NCBI RefSeq assembly: GCF_001010945.1
Contig: NZ_LBHB01000001.1
Span: forward strand, 124,001 to 188,000
Direction: 5' to 3'
DNA from: Aurantiacibacter luteus
GTDB taxonomy: Bacteria; Pseudomonadota; Alphaproteobacteria; Sphingomonadales; Sphingomonadaceae
Length of the DNA: 64,000 nt
The notes under the pieces are model-generated. The model was not told the origin of the DNA. It worked only from the letters and a program-made list of their open reading frames with translations, and searched no databases. Positions 53,683 to 61,735 of the stretch are shown here, one piece after another. The position numbers and the translations under genes were made by a program. The first letter of the stretch is position 1. Each line of letters begins with the position of its first letter.

Positions 53683-54114
53683 TCAGCCCTTCTTGTCGTC
53701 GCGGTCGAGACGCACGGCGTAAAGTTCCATCCGGTGATCCACTAACCGGTAGCCGAGCCGCTCGGCGATGACCTTTTGCAGCGCCTCCAGCTCGGGATCG
53801 ACGAATTCGACGACCTTGCCGGTTTCCACGTCGATCAGGTGGTCGTGATGCGCCTCGGGTGCCGCCTCGTAACGGGCGCGGCCGTCGCCGAAATCGTGGC
53901 GGTCGAGGATGCCCGCCTCCTCGAACAGGCGCACGGTGCGATAGACGGTGGCGATGGAGATCTTGGGATCGATCGCGGCAGCACGCTCGTGCAGCTTCTC
54001 GACATCGGGATGGTCGGTGCTTTCAGACAGCACTTTGGCGATCACTCGCCGCTGGTCGGTGATGCGAAGGCCGCGTTCGGCGCACAGGGCTTCGAGGTCG
54101 ATGGTCTGCTGCAA
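53683..54114 (-). CDS. fur: Fur family transcriptional regulator
   Basis: This 143-residue metalloregulator has the winged-helix ITDQRRVIAKVL and PKISIATVYRTVRLFEEAG, and the metal-sensing HHDHLID followed by a Glu-rich region. C-terminal Cys pairs that form a structural zinc site in many Fur proteins are absent, as in many alphaproteobacterial Fur/Mur proteins, so the metal could be Fe or Mn. It is coupled to plsC by a four-base gap and separated from mucR by a terminator. Confidence 0.93.
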   Translation of the reverse strand: MQQTIDLEALCAERGLRITDQRRVIAKVLSESTDHPDVEKLHERAAAIDPKISIATVYRTVRLFEEAGILDRHDFGDGRARYEAAPEAHHDHLIDVETGKVVEFVDPELEALQKVIAERLGYRLVDHRMELYAVRLDRDDKKG

Positions 54115-54130
54115 CTTCTGTCCGTCCGAA

Positions 54131-54169
54131 AGGGAAAACGCCCGGAAGGCATAGAGCCGCCGGGCGTTT
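54131..54169 (-). terminator. Intrinsic terminator between mucR and fur
   Basis: On the minus strand AAACGCCCGG (54169-54160) pairs with CCGGGCGTTT (54145-54136), and the stem is followed by T-rich sequence (TTTTCCCTTT). It lies 38 bases after the mucR stop. It separates mucR from fur, which would then need its own promoter or read-through. Confidence 0.8.
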
Positions 54170-54207
54170 CACTCAAGTTTGCTGGCAAAAAGCCGTGAAG
54201 AAGCGTG

Positions 54208-54684
54208 TCAGGCGTCCTTCTTCGGCCGGCCTACGGGTTTCTTTGCGGCGGCGGGTGCCTTCTTCGCCACCTTCTCGCCCGGCTTGCGCCCGAGGCCGAT
54301 CTTCTTGGCCAGATCGCGGCGCTTGTCGGCATAGTCGGGCGCGACCATCGGATAGTCGGAAGCCAGACCCCAGCGAGCGCGATATTCGTCGGGCGTCATG
54401 CCGTGGTCGGTCATCAGGTGGCGCTTGAGCATCTTCATCTTCTTGCCATCCTCGAGGCAGACGATGTGATCCTTCTTCACCGAGGCGCGGACCGAAACGG
54501 CAGGCTCGGGGCGTTCCTCGGCGGGAGCGGCGCCGCCGCCAAGACCGTCCAGCGCGCCGTAGACGCTCTGGATAAGCGCGGGCAGGTCGCCCACTTCGAC
54601 GTTGTTGTTGGCGACGTGCGCGGTGACGATGTCTGCCGTCAGCGTGATCAGCATCTCGTTCGTACCGGATTCGGTGGTGTCCAT
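54208..54684 (-). CDS. mucR: MucR family transcriptional regulator
   Basis: This 158-residue Ros/MucR zinc-finger protein is an AT-rich-DNA-binding global regulator of alphaproteobacteria. The zinc region is CLEDGKKMKMLKRHLMTDHG followed by MTPDEYRARWGL. The N-terminal part probably oligomerises. A Lys/Ala-rich tail ends the protein. Its 155-base upstream gap is AT-richer than its surroundings, with an inverted repeat in the promoter spacer, which fits autoregulation. Confidence 0.95.
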   Translation of the reverse strand: MDTTESGTNEMLITLTADIVTAHVANNNVEVGDLPALIQSVYGALDGLGGGAAPAEERPEPAVSVRASVKKDHIVCLEDGKKMKMLKRHLMTDHGMTPDEYRARWGLASDYPMVAPDYADKRRDLAKKIGLGRKPGEKVAKKAPAAAKKPVGRPKKDA

Positions 54685-54743
54685 CCTTGGCCCTTGCGAC
54701 AGTTCTTGCTGCCCGTGGCGCGTCCACCGGCATTGACATTGCC

Positions 54744-54772
54744 ACCTAACATCCGTTTCGGACGTATTTCAA
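54744..54772 (-). promoter_or_regulatory. Candidate mucR promoter with internal inverted repeat
   Basis: On the minus strand TTGAAA (54772-54767) and TTAGGT (54749-54744) are 17 bases apart, fitting a sigma-70 promoter for mucR. An imperfect inverted repeat ACATCCG-TTT-CGGACGT (54749-54765) fills the spacer, and a second palindrome TTGTT-G-AACAA lies at 54802-54812. Both are candidate binding sites for autoregulation. Confidence 0.45.
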
Positions 54773-54839
54773 CTCCAAACGGCTTGGTGTTTGCGAATCT
54801 ATTGTTGAACAATTGTCTCGTTTCGGTATCGGCAAGCTA

Positions 54840-55268
54840 TCAATCTATTGACCTTGCAAAAGTAATGGCATCGATCGGCCCTTCTTGGGCACGGCGATAA
54901 TAATTGCGGCGCAGGCCGATCTGTTCGAAGTCGAATTTGCGATAGAGTCGCTCGGCAGGATTGCCCGCGCGCATTTCGAGGAATACGCGCTTCACGCCCC
55001 GTGCCTGCGCCTTTTCGATGAAACGCTGCATCAGCGCTGCTCCAACACCCCTGCCTCGCGCCGCGGGACGCACGCCGATGAGCAGCAGCTCCTCCTCGTC
55101 CGCCGCGGTGCGCGAGAGGACGAAACCCGCACCGTCTTCGGCGAGGATGTAATGGGTGTGCGCAAAGACGAGCGCATCGAGCACCTGTGCCCGCGTCCAC
55201 GCTTCGGCGTAGACCGGGTCGAAGGCGTCATCCATCACCGCCATGATGGTGTCGATATCGTCGCTCAT
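54840..55268 (-). CDS. rimI: Ribosomal-protein-alanine N-acetyltransferase RimI
   Basis: This 142-residue GNAT enzyme acetylates the N-terminal alanine of ribosomal protein S18. The acetyl-CoA loop is RPAARGRGVGAALMQ, followed by VFLEMRAGNPAERLYRKFDF. Its start overlaps the tsaB stop by four bases (ATGA), the classic tsaB-rimI pair. The stop codon lies at the edge of the mucR upstream region. Confidence 0.95.
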   Translation of the reverse strand: MSDDIDTIMAVMDDAFDPVYAEAWTRAQVLDALVFAHTHYILAEDGAGFVLSRTAADEEELLLIGVRPAARGRGVGAALMQRFIEKAQARGVKRVFLEMRAGNPAERLYRKFDFEQIGLRRNYYRRAQEGPIDAITFARSID

Positions 55269-55891
55269 GGCCGGGCGCCGGGCAAGCGTGCATCGGGTGC
55301 ACGGCCGTACAGCGGGGCGAGGTCGCCGGTGTGATGCGCGGCATCGAGCAGCATGACCTGCCGCGCATCAGGGGCCACCGGCACGCCGTCGCGCAGCTTT
55401 CCGCCCGGGATGACCGCCATCGCTAGTGCTCGCGTACCCGCGGCGAAGCGGTGGCGCGCCGCCACTTCCGCCGCCTTTGGTTCGAGCGACTGCACCGCGT
55501 CCTCGGCCATGCCGGCGGCATCGAAGTTCTGCACGAACCACTGGCCATGTCCGCCTTCCATGACCACGCTGACGGGTTCGCCGGGTCGCTCGCTGCGAGC
55601 TATGGCGGCGACCAGCGCCAGCGTGGGATAGCCCAGTACCTCGGCGCTCCACGCCAGCCCCAGCGCGCGCGCGGCGGCAAGTCCGATGCGCACTCCGGTA
55701 AAGCTGCCGGGGCCGAGCGAGACGAGCAGCCGGTCGGCGCGCCCGCGCTCCGGCAACTCGGCGATCATCGGCACGAGCCGCTCTGCATGGCCGCGGCGCA
55801 TGGGCTCGCAATGCCCCTCGACCAGCACGTCGCCATCGAACAGGGCCACCGAGCAGGCCTCGGTCGCGCAATCTATCGCCAAAGTCTTCAC
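55265..55891 (-). CDS. tsaB: tRNA threonylcarbamoyladenosine synthesis protein TsaB
   Basis: This 208-residue ASKHA-fold protein partners TsaD in making t6A at position 37 of ANN-decoding tRNAs. It begins MKTLAIDCATEACSVALFDG and has the conserved LVSLGPGSFTGVRIGLA. It is probably without catalysis of its own, like other TsaB proteins. It is coupled to rimI and lies 31 bases after the rutE-like gene. Confidence 0.95.
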   Translation of the reverse strand: MKTLAIDCATEACSVALFDGDVLVEGHCEPMRRGHAERLVPMIAELPERGRADRLLVSLGPGSFTGVRIGLAAARALGLAWSAEVLGYPTLALVAAIARSERPGEPVSVVMEGGHGQWFVQNFDAAGMAEDAVQSLEPKAAEVAARHRFAAGTRALAMAVIPGGKLRDGVPVAPDARQVMLLDAAHHTGDLAPLYGRAPDARLPGARP

Positions 55892-55922
55892 GCGAAACGT
55901 CCCATCGGGACGCCTTTAGCGA

Positions 55923-56516
55923 TCAAAGCAATTTATTGAAGGTATCGAATTCCGGGCGCGGGCTGCGCGGGAAGATGGTCGAGCGATCGCCATAGCCGAT
56001 CGAGCAGATCCAGTCGGCGCGGTAGCGCGGCTGGTTGGCGAAGAACGCCTTGGTCGCCGCGTCCTGGTCGAAGCCCGACATGGGTCCGCAATCGAGCCCC
56101 AGTGCGCGCGCCGCCAGCATCAGGTAGGCACCCTGCAGCGCGGAGTTGCGGAACGCACTTTCCTTGCGCGCGGCCTCGTCGCCCTCGAACCAGCTCTTGG
56201 CATCGGCGTGCGGGAAGAGCCAGGGCAGCTCCTCGTGAAAGTCGAGATCGTAGCCGATGATCACGCACACCGGCGCGGTCAGGATCTTCTTCTTGTTCTG
56301 CTCGCTCGCGGTCTCGGCCAGCTTTTCCTTGGCCTCCTTCGACTTGCACCAGACGAAGCGGCCCGGCTGCTGGTTGGCCGAGGTCGGCCCCATCTTCAGC
56401 AGTTCGTAGATCGCGTGGATCTGCTCGTCGCTGACCTCCTTGTCGAGCCAGCCGTTCATGCTGCGCGCTTCGCGGAACAGCAGGTCGAGACCTTCGTCGG
56501 ATACGGTATTCGTCAT
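55923..56516 (-). CDS. Nitroreductase family protein, RutE-like
   Basis: This 197-residue FMN-dependent nitroreductase-fold enzyme resembles malonic semialdehyde reductase RutE and related enzymes: EVSDEQIHAIYELLKMGPTSANQQPGRF at its N-terminus is the usual FMN-binding region. It has no rut operon around it, so the in vivo substrate is uncertain. Its start overlaps the NfuA-like stop by four bases (ATGA), so it belongs to that unit. Confidence 0.88.
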   Translation of the reverse strand: MTNTVSDEGLDLLFREARSMNGWLDKEVSDEQIHAIYELLKMGPTSANQQPGRFVWCKSKEAKEKLAETASEQNKKKILTAPVCVIIGYDLDFHEELPWLFPHADAKSWFEGDEAARKESAFRNSALQGAYLMLAARALGLDCGPMSGFDQDAATKAFFANQPRYRADWICSIGYGDRSTIFPRSPRPEFDTFNKLL

Positions 56517-57094
56517 GCGGCGCGCACTTCCTTCACTTCGGGGACGTAATGCTTCAGCAGGCCTTCGATGCCGTGCTTCAGCGTGGCGGTGGAACTGGGG
56601 CAGCCCGAGCAGGCGCCCTGCATGGCGAGGTAGACCACCCCGTCGCGGAAGCCGCGATAGCGGATGTCGCCGCCGTCGTTGGCGACGGCCGGGCGTACGC
56701 GGGTCTCGATCAGCTCCTCGATCTGGGCGACGATGTCCTCGGTGCCTTCGTCATTGCCGATGTCGCCTGCATCCTCCGGAGGGACGGCGATGCCGTTGCC
56801 CGTGCCGGAGCCGGCGAACAACGGTGCCTGCGACACGAAATGGTCGAGCAAAACGGCCACGACCTGCGGCTTGAGATCGCTCCAGGCGACCCCTGGCGCG
56901 GCGGTGACGGAGACGAAATCGCCGCCGAAGAACACGCCCGTCACCTCGCCGGTGTCGAACAGCGCCTGCGCCAGCGGGCTGGCCTCGGCCTCCTCGGGCG
57001 TGGCGAAATCGCGGGTGCCCGAAGGCATCACCTGCTGGCCCGGAAGAAACTTGAGCGTTGCCGGGTTGGGCGTGGTTTCGGTCTCGATGAACAT
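56513..57094 (-). CDS. NfuA-like iron-sulfur carrier
   Basis: This 193-residue protein has an N-terminal Nfu_N domain (MFIETETTPNPATLKFLPG) and a C-terminal NifU-like domain with the cluster ligands GACSGCPSS (C-x2-C). Such proteins carry 4Fe-4S clusters to targets such as MiaB and lipoyl synthase. A perfect hairpin ends just before its start codon. It heads a unit with the rutE-like gene, tsaB and rimI. Confidence 0.94.
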   Translation of the reverse strand: MFIETETTPNPATLKFLPGQQVMPSGTRDFATPEEAEASPLAQALFDTGEVTGVFFGGDFVSVTAAPGVAWSDLKPQVVAVLLDHFVSQAPLFAGSGTGNGIAVPPEDAGDIGNDEGTEDIVAQIEELIETRVRPAVANDGGDIRYRGFRDGVVYLAMQGACSGCPSSTATLKHGIEGLLKHYVPEVKEVRAA

Positions 57095-57095
57095 G

Positions 57096-57119
57096 GCTGG
57101 CGATGTAGGGCTCGCCAGC
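57096..57119 (-). promoter_or_regulatory. Hairpin directly before the nfuA-like start codon
   Basis: GCTGGCGA and TCGCCAGC (57096-57103 and 57112-57119) form a perfect 8-bp stem with an 8-base loop. On the minus strand it ends one base before the ATG, where a ribosome would bind. It could block translation or act as an operator. No clear ribosome site lies between it and the start. Confidence 0.45.
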
Positions 57120-57222
57120 GGGCGGGGCAAGGCCATGCGGGCCAAGAGAAACTGGGCTTGCCACAAGCAATCGTGGGCACCATTCACCAGACCTTCATTC
57201 CTCGCCCGACAGTTGGTGCACC

Positions 57223-60150
57223 ATGACATTCCTCGCGCGCGCTGCCGGCGCTCTCCTACCCCTCGCCATCCTCCTGCCGCTGCCCGCCCTGGCGCAGGAT
57301 TGCCACGTCACGGCGAGCGAGGCCGACCAGCCGCGATACGCGCGTCCCGACGATCCGTGGATCTACCGCGGCACCGATATCCCGGTCGACGAGAACTGGC
57401 TGTTCGGCGAACTGCCCAACGGCGTGCGCTACGCCGTGCGGCAGAACGACGTACCGCCGTGCCAGATGTCGCTGCGCGTGCGCATCGATGCGGGGTCGCT
57501 GCACGAAGGCGATTCCGAGCGCGGCTATGCCCACCTGCTCGAGCACATGGTCTTCCGCGAAAGCAGCACCTTCGGCCCGGGCGAGGCGATTCCGCACTTC
57601 CAGCGGCTGGGGGCAAGCTTCGGCTTCGATACCAACGCCACGACCACGCCCACCGCGACCACCTTCAAGCTCGACCTGCCCAACGCCAACCGCGCCAGCA
57701 TGGACGACAGCGTGCATCGTTTCGCCGGGATGGTGACTGCGCCCACACTTTCGAGCGCCAACCTCGCCGCCGACCTGCCGATCGTGCTGGCCGAGCGACG
57801 CGAGAGCGCAGGGCCTCAGCGGCGCGTGGCCGATCAGACGACCGCGGTCTTCTTCGCCGGTCAGCGGCTGGCCGAGCGCAGCCCCATCGGCACCGTCGAG
57901 GCGCTGGAGGCGGCGACGCAGGAGAGCGTGCGCGCCTTTCATCGCCGCTGGTATCGCCCGGAAAACGCGGTCGTCGTGCTGGTCGGCGATGCCGATCCGC
58001 GCGTGCTTGCCGCGATGGTGGAACGCAACTTCGCAGACTGGCGGGGCGAGGGACCGCTCACCCCGGCACCCGACTTCGGCGATCCCGCCGCGCCCGCCGG
58101 CGCCGATCCGGCGAACCCGGTGGGCGAACTGGCCGTCATCGTCGAGCCGGGCCAGCCGCGCGGGCTGACCTATGCCATCATGCGCCCGTGGGTGGAGGTC
58201 GTCGACAACCTCGAATACAACCGCCAGAACCTGCTCGGCTACGTTGCCGCCGCCGTGGTCAACCGGCGGCTGGAGAACCGCGCGCGGGCGGGCGGATCGT
58301 TCCTGTTCGCCGGCGTCCAGCGCGACAAGATCAGCCGCAGCGTGGACGGCACCTTCGTTACCTTTGCCCCGCTGACCGAGGACTGGCAGGCCGCGCTGGC
58401 CGACGTGCGCAGCGTGATCGCCGATGCCGTCGCCAGCCCGCCCTCGCAGGCGGAGATCGACCAGGCCGTGGCCGGCTTCGACGTCGCGTTCGTCGACAGC
58501 GTGGAGCAGTCGCGCATCCAGGCCGGCTCCGCGCTCGCCGACGACATTACCAATGCTGTCGACATCCGCGAGGCGGTGGCCAGCCCAGAGACCTTCCTCG
58601 AGGTGTTCCGCTCCATCGCCCCGCGCTTCACGCCCGAGCAGGTGCAGGAAGCGACCCGCGAACTGTTCCAGGGCGAGGTGATCCGCGCCGTGATGATGGC
58701 GCCCGAGCCGGGCGAGGTGACCGTGGCGGACCTGCGCACCGCGCTTTCGGCCACTGCGGTCGCCAGCGGCGATGCGCGTGACGATACCGCCGCGATCGAT
58801 TTCGCCGACCTGCCCGCCATCGGCGAGCCAGCCGCCCCCACCGCGGTGCAGCCGCTGGGCGTGCTCGGCACCGAGCGGCTGACCTTTGCCAACGGCGTGC
58901 GCGCGCTCATCATGGGCCGCGACAACGAACCCGGCCGCATCACCGTGCGCGTCCGCTTCGGCGGCGGCATGGCCCGCGTCGGCGCGGACGAGGGTGTCTA
59001 TGCCGAACTGGGGGAGATGGCGCTGGTCACCTCCGGCATCGGCCCGCTCGGCCAGAACGACCTCGACCGGCTGGCGGCCGATCTGAAGGTCGGCTTCGAC
59101 TTCGAGGTCGGCGACGGCGTGTTCACCTTCCAGGGGCTGACGCGGCAGGAAGACCTCGAGGAACAGCTCTACCTGTTCGCCGCCAAGCTCGCCATGCCGA
59201 GCTGGGACCCGGCCCCGTTCGAGCGGGCGAGGGCCTCCGCGCTTATCGCCTACGACAGCTACGGCCGCGATCCCAACGGCGTGCTCAACCGCGACCTCGA
59301 ATGGCTACTGCACGACCGTGACCCGCGCTACGCCACCTCCGATCCGGCCACCCTGCGTGGCGCCACCCCGGCGCAGTTCCGATCGGTGTGGGAACGGCTG
59401 CTGTCCGAAGGCCCGGTGGAGGTCGACGTGTTCGGCGACATCGACCGGCAGGCGACCATCGACGCGCTCAGCCGCACCTTCGGCGCGCTGCCCGAGCGGG
59501 TACCGATGACCGCCATCGCCCCGCCGCCCGCCAGCTTCCCCGAAGGCGGTGCGGCCGCCACCACCACGCTGACCCACGGCGGCGATTCCGACCAGTCGGC
59601 GGCGATCATCGCCTGGCCGCTGGGCGGTGGATCGGACGGCATCGTGCAGAGCCGCAAGCTCGACCTGCTGGCGCAGGTCTTCTCCAACCGCCTGCTCGAC
59701 GGCCTGCGCGAACGCGCGGGCGCGGCCTACACCCCGTTCGCCAGTTCCAGCTGGCCGCTCGACCGCGGCGATGGTGGCTACCTGTTCGCGCTGGTGCAGA
59801 TCGAGCCCGCGCTGCTGCCCGCTTTCTTCGACGAGGCGGAGGAAATCGCCGCCGACCTCGCCGCCAATGGCCCGACGGCTGACGAGCTGGAGCGCGTGGT
59901 CGAGCCCGCGCGGCAATATCTGCTGCGCGCGCAGACCGGCCACACCTTCTGGCTCAACCAGTTGCAGGGCGCGGCCTTCGATACCAACCGGCTGGTCTAC
60001 CTGCCCTCGATCTTCCGCGACGTCGACGAGGCGACCCCGGCGGAGCTGCAGGCACTGGCCCAGCGCTATCTCGCCGCGCGACCGGGCTGGCGTCTCCAGA
60101 TCGTGCCGCAGGGCGGTGCACCTGCGGGGGCGACCGCCTCGGGCCGCTAA
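57223..60150 (+). CDS. M16 family zinc metallopeptidase
   Basis: This 975-residue exported peptidase has a signal peptide (ALAQD, cleavage near residue 24) and the double M16 layout: an active N-terminal half and an inactive-like C-terminal half. The inverted zinc motif H-x2-E-H is HLLEH (H104, E107, H108), with the third ligand Glu probably near residue 190 in IVLAERRES. Length fits pitrilysin-like M16B/M16C proteins of sphingomonads. It may degrade peptides in the periplasm. Confidence 0.94.
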   Translation: MTFLARAAGALLPLAILLPLPALAQDCHVTASEADQPRYARPDDPWIYRGTDIPVDENWLFGELPNGVRYAVRQNDVPPCQMSLRVRIDAGSLHEGDSERGYAHLLEHMVFRESSTFGPGEAIPHFQRLGASFGFDTNATTTPTATTFKLDLPNANRASMDDSVHRFAGMVTAPTLSSANLAADLPIVLAERRESAGPQRRVADQTTAVFFAGQRLAERSPIGTVEALEAATQESVRAFHRRWYRPENAVVVLVGDADPRVLAAMVERNFADWRGEGPLTPAPDFGDPAAPAGADPANPVGELAVIVEPGQPRGLTYAIMRPWVEVVDNLEYNRQNLLGYVAAAVVNRRLENRARAGGSFLFAGVQRDKISRSVDGTFVTFAPLTEDWQAALADVRSVIADAVASPPSQAEIDQAVAGFDVAFVDSVEQSRIQAGSALADDITNAVDIREAVASPETFLEVFRSIAPRFTPEQVQEATRELFQGEVIRAVMMAPEPGEVTVADLRTALSATAVASGDARDDTAAIDFADLPAIGEPAAPTAVQPLGVLGTERLTFANGVRALIMGRDNEPGRITVRVRFGGGMARVGADEGVYAELGEMALVTSGIGPLGQNDLDRLAADLKVGFDFEVGDGVFTFQGLTRQEDLEEQLYLFAAKLAMPSWDPAPFERARASALIAYDSYGRDPNGVLNRDLEWLLHDRDPRYATSDPATLRGATPAQFRSVWERLLSEGPVEVDVFGDIDRQATIDALSRTFGALPERVPMTAIAPPPASFPEGGAAATTTLTHGGDSDQSAAIIAWPLGGGSDGIVQSRKLDLLAQVFSNRLLDGLRERAGAAYTPFASSSWPLDRGDGGYLFALVQIEPALLPAFFDEAEEIAADLAANGPTADELERVVEPARQYLLRAQTGHTFWLNQLQGAAFDTNRLVYLPSIFRDVDEATPAELQALAQRYLAARPGWRLQIVPQGGAPAGATASGR

Positions 60151-60160
60151 AGACCAGCTT

Positions 60161-60202
60161 CGCAAAGGTATCGAAAGTAACCTTTGCGGCGCGGTTTCGC
60201 GC
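60161..60202. promoter_or_regulatory. Two hairpins between the M16 peptidase and aroF
   Basis: CGCAAAGGT (60161-60169) and ACCTTTGCG (60180-60188) form a perfect 9-bp stem with a 10-base loop, and GCGCG (60189-60193) with CGCGC (60198-60202) forms a second stem right after it. No T-run follows, so a canonical terminator is unlikely. They could be a factor-dependent terminator or an operator for the downstream synthase. Confidence 0.4.
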
Positions 60203-60282
60203 TCTGTAGGGACGGGGCTTCCCCGCATCGCTGACCGAACGCGCCCCGGCGGGGAGGGCGCCGATACGATTGGCGAGACGAC

Positions 60283-61665
60283 GTGGCACACGACTGGACC
60301 CCCGAGAGCTGGCAGGCAGACCGCTTCACCGCGAAGCACCTGCCCGCCTATGACGATGCGGCCGAGCTGGCCGGGGCGACGGACACGCTCGCCGGGTTTC
60401 CGCCGCTCGTCTTCGCGGGCGAGGCGCGGCGGCTGAAGGCGGAGCTGGCCGATGTTGCCGCGGGCAAGGCGTTCCTGCTGCAAGGCGGCGACTGTGCCGA
60501 GAGCTTCGCCGAGTTCAGCCCGAACAACATTCGCGACACCTTTCGCGTCATCCTGCAGATGGCCGCCGTCCTCACCTTTGCCAGCAAGATGCCGGTGGTG
60601 AAGCTGGGGCGCATGGCCGGGCAGTTCGCCAAGCCGCGCAGCTCCGACACGGAAACGCAAGGTGAGGTCACGCTGCCGAGCTACTTCGGCGACAACGTCA
60701 ACGGCATCGACTTCACCCCCGAGAGCCGTCGCAACGATCCGCAAAGGATGGTGCGCGCCTATTCGCAAGCGGCCGCCACGCTCAACCTGCTGCGCGCCTT
60801 TGCCGGGGGCGGCTATGCGAACCTGCGCGAAGTGCAGAGGTGGACGCTCGATTTCATGGGTCGCAGCCCCTGGGCCGACAAGTACCAGGACATCGCCAAC
60901 CGCATCGGCGAGGCGCTCGATTTCATGGAGGCCTGCGGGGTCGACATCGAGGGCGATCCGCACCTCAAGGCGACCAGCTTTTACACCAGCCACGAGGCGT
61001 TGCTGCTGCCCTACGAGCAGGCGATGACGCGGCAGGATTCGATGACCGGCGACTGGGTCGATACCTCCGCCCACTTCCTGTGGATCGGCGACCGCACCCG
61101 GTTCGAGGGCAGCGCGCACGTCGAGTTCCTGCGCGGCGTGCTCAACCCCATCGGCATCAAGTGCGGGCCGAGTTTGGCGCCGGAGGTGCTGCTCGGTCTG
61201 CTCGATACGCTCAATCCCGCGCGCGAGCCGGGACGCATCACGCTCATCAGCCGCTTCGGGCACGACAAGGTGGAGGCAGGCCTGCCGCCGCTGGTGCGCG
61301 CCGTGGAGCGCGAGGGGCATCAGGTGGTGTGGAGCTGCGATCCGATGCACGGCAACGTCGTCAAGGCCGACAGCGGCTACAAGACCCGTCCGTTCGAGCG
61401 CATTCTTGCCGAGGTGCGCGGCTTCTTCGCCGTCCACCGCGCCGAGGGCACGCACGCGGGCGGCATCCACCTGGAGATGACCGGCCAGGACGTGACCGAA
61501 TGCACCGGCGGGGCCGTCGCCATCACCGACGAGGGGCTGAACGACCGTTATCACACCCATTGCGACCCGCGTCTCAACGCCGCGCAGTCGCTGGAACTGG
61601 CCTTCCTGCTGGCGGAGATGCTCAACCTGGAACTGGCCGAAACCCACCGCGCCGCTGCGGAATAA
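60283..61665 (+). CDS. Class II DAHP synthase
   Basis: This 460-residue enzyme condenses phosphoenolpyruvate and erythrose 4-phosphate, the first step of the shikimate pathway. It is the class II (plant/mycobacterial-like) type: [15 protein letters not shown] and later SRFGHDKV and CDPMHGN with metal and substrate ligands. It starts with GTG, preceded by a GC-rich region. No other aromatic-pathway gene is in the window. Confidence 0.96.
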   Translation: MAHDWTPESWQADRFTAKHLPAYDDAAELAGATDTLAGFPPLVFAGEARRLKAELADVAAGKAFLLQGGDCAESFAEFSPNNIRDTFRVILQMAAVLTFASKMPVVKLGRMAGQFAKPRSSDTETQGEVTLPSYFGDNVNGIDFTPESRRNDPQRMVRAYSQAAATLNLLRAFAGGGYANLREVQRWTLDFMGRSPWADKYQDIANRIGEALDFMEACGVDIEGDPHLKATSFYTSHEALLLPYEQAMTRQDSMTGDWVDTSAHFLWIGDRTRFEGSAHVEFLRGVLNPIGIKCGPSLAPEVLLGLLDTLNPAREPGRITLISRFGHDKVEAGLPPLVRAVEREGHQVVWSCDPMHGNVVKADSGYKTRPFERILAEVRGFFAVHRAEGTHAGGIHLEMTGQDVTECTGGAVAITDEGLNDRYHTHCDPRLNAAQSLELAFLLAEMLNLELAETHRAAAE

Positions 61666-61709
61666 CCCCTAAGGCCTGTCGCCCAAGGTTCTTACCCTGA
61701 CGGCCTAGA

Positions 61710-61728
61710 CCCTGCCGCGAAGGCAGGG
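61710..61728 (+). promoter_or_regulatory. Hairpin over the ribosome site of the diguanylate cyclase
   Basis: CCCTGCC (61710-61716) and GGCAGGG (61722-61728) form a perfect 7-bp stem with a 5-base loop. The right arm contains the AGGGGA ribosome site of the GTG start at 61736, so folding would hide it. This could limit cyclase translation. Confidence 0.5.
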
Positions 61729-61735
61729 GAACGGC

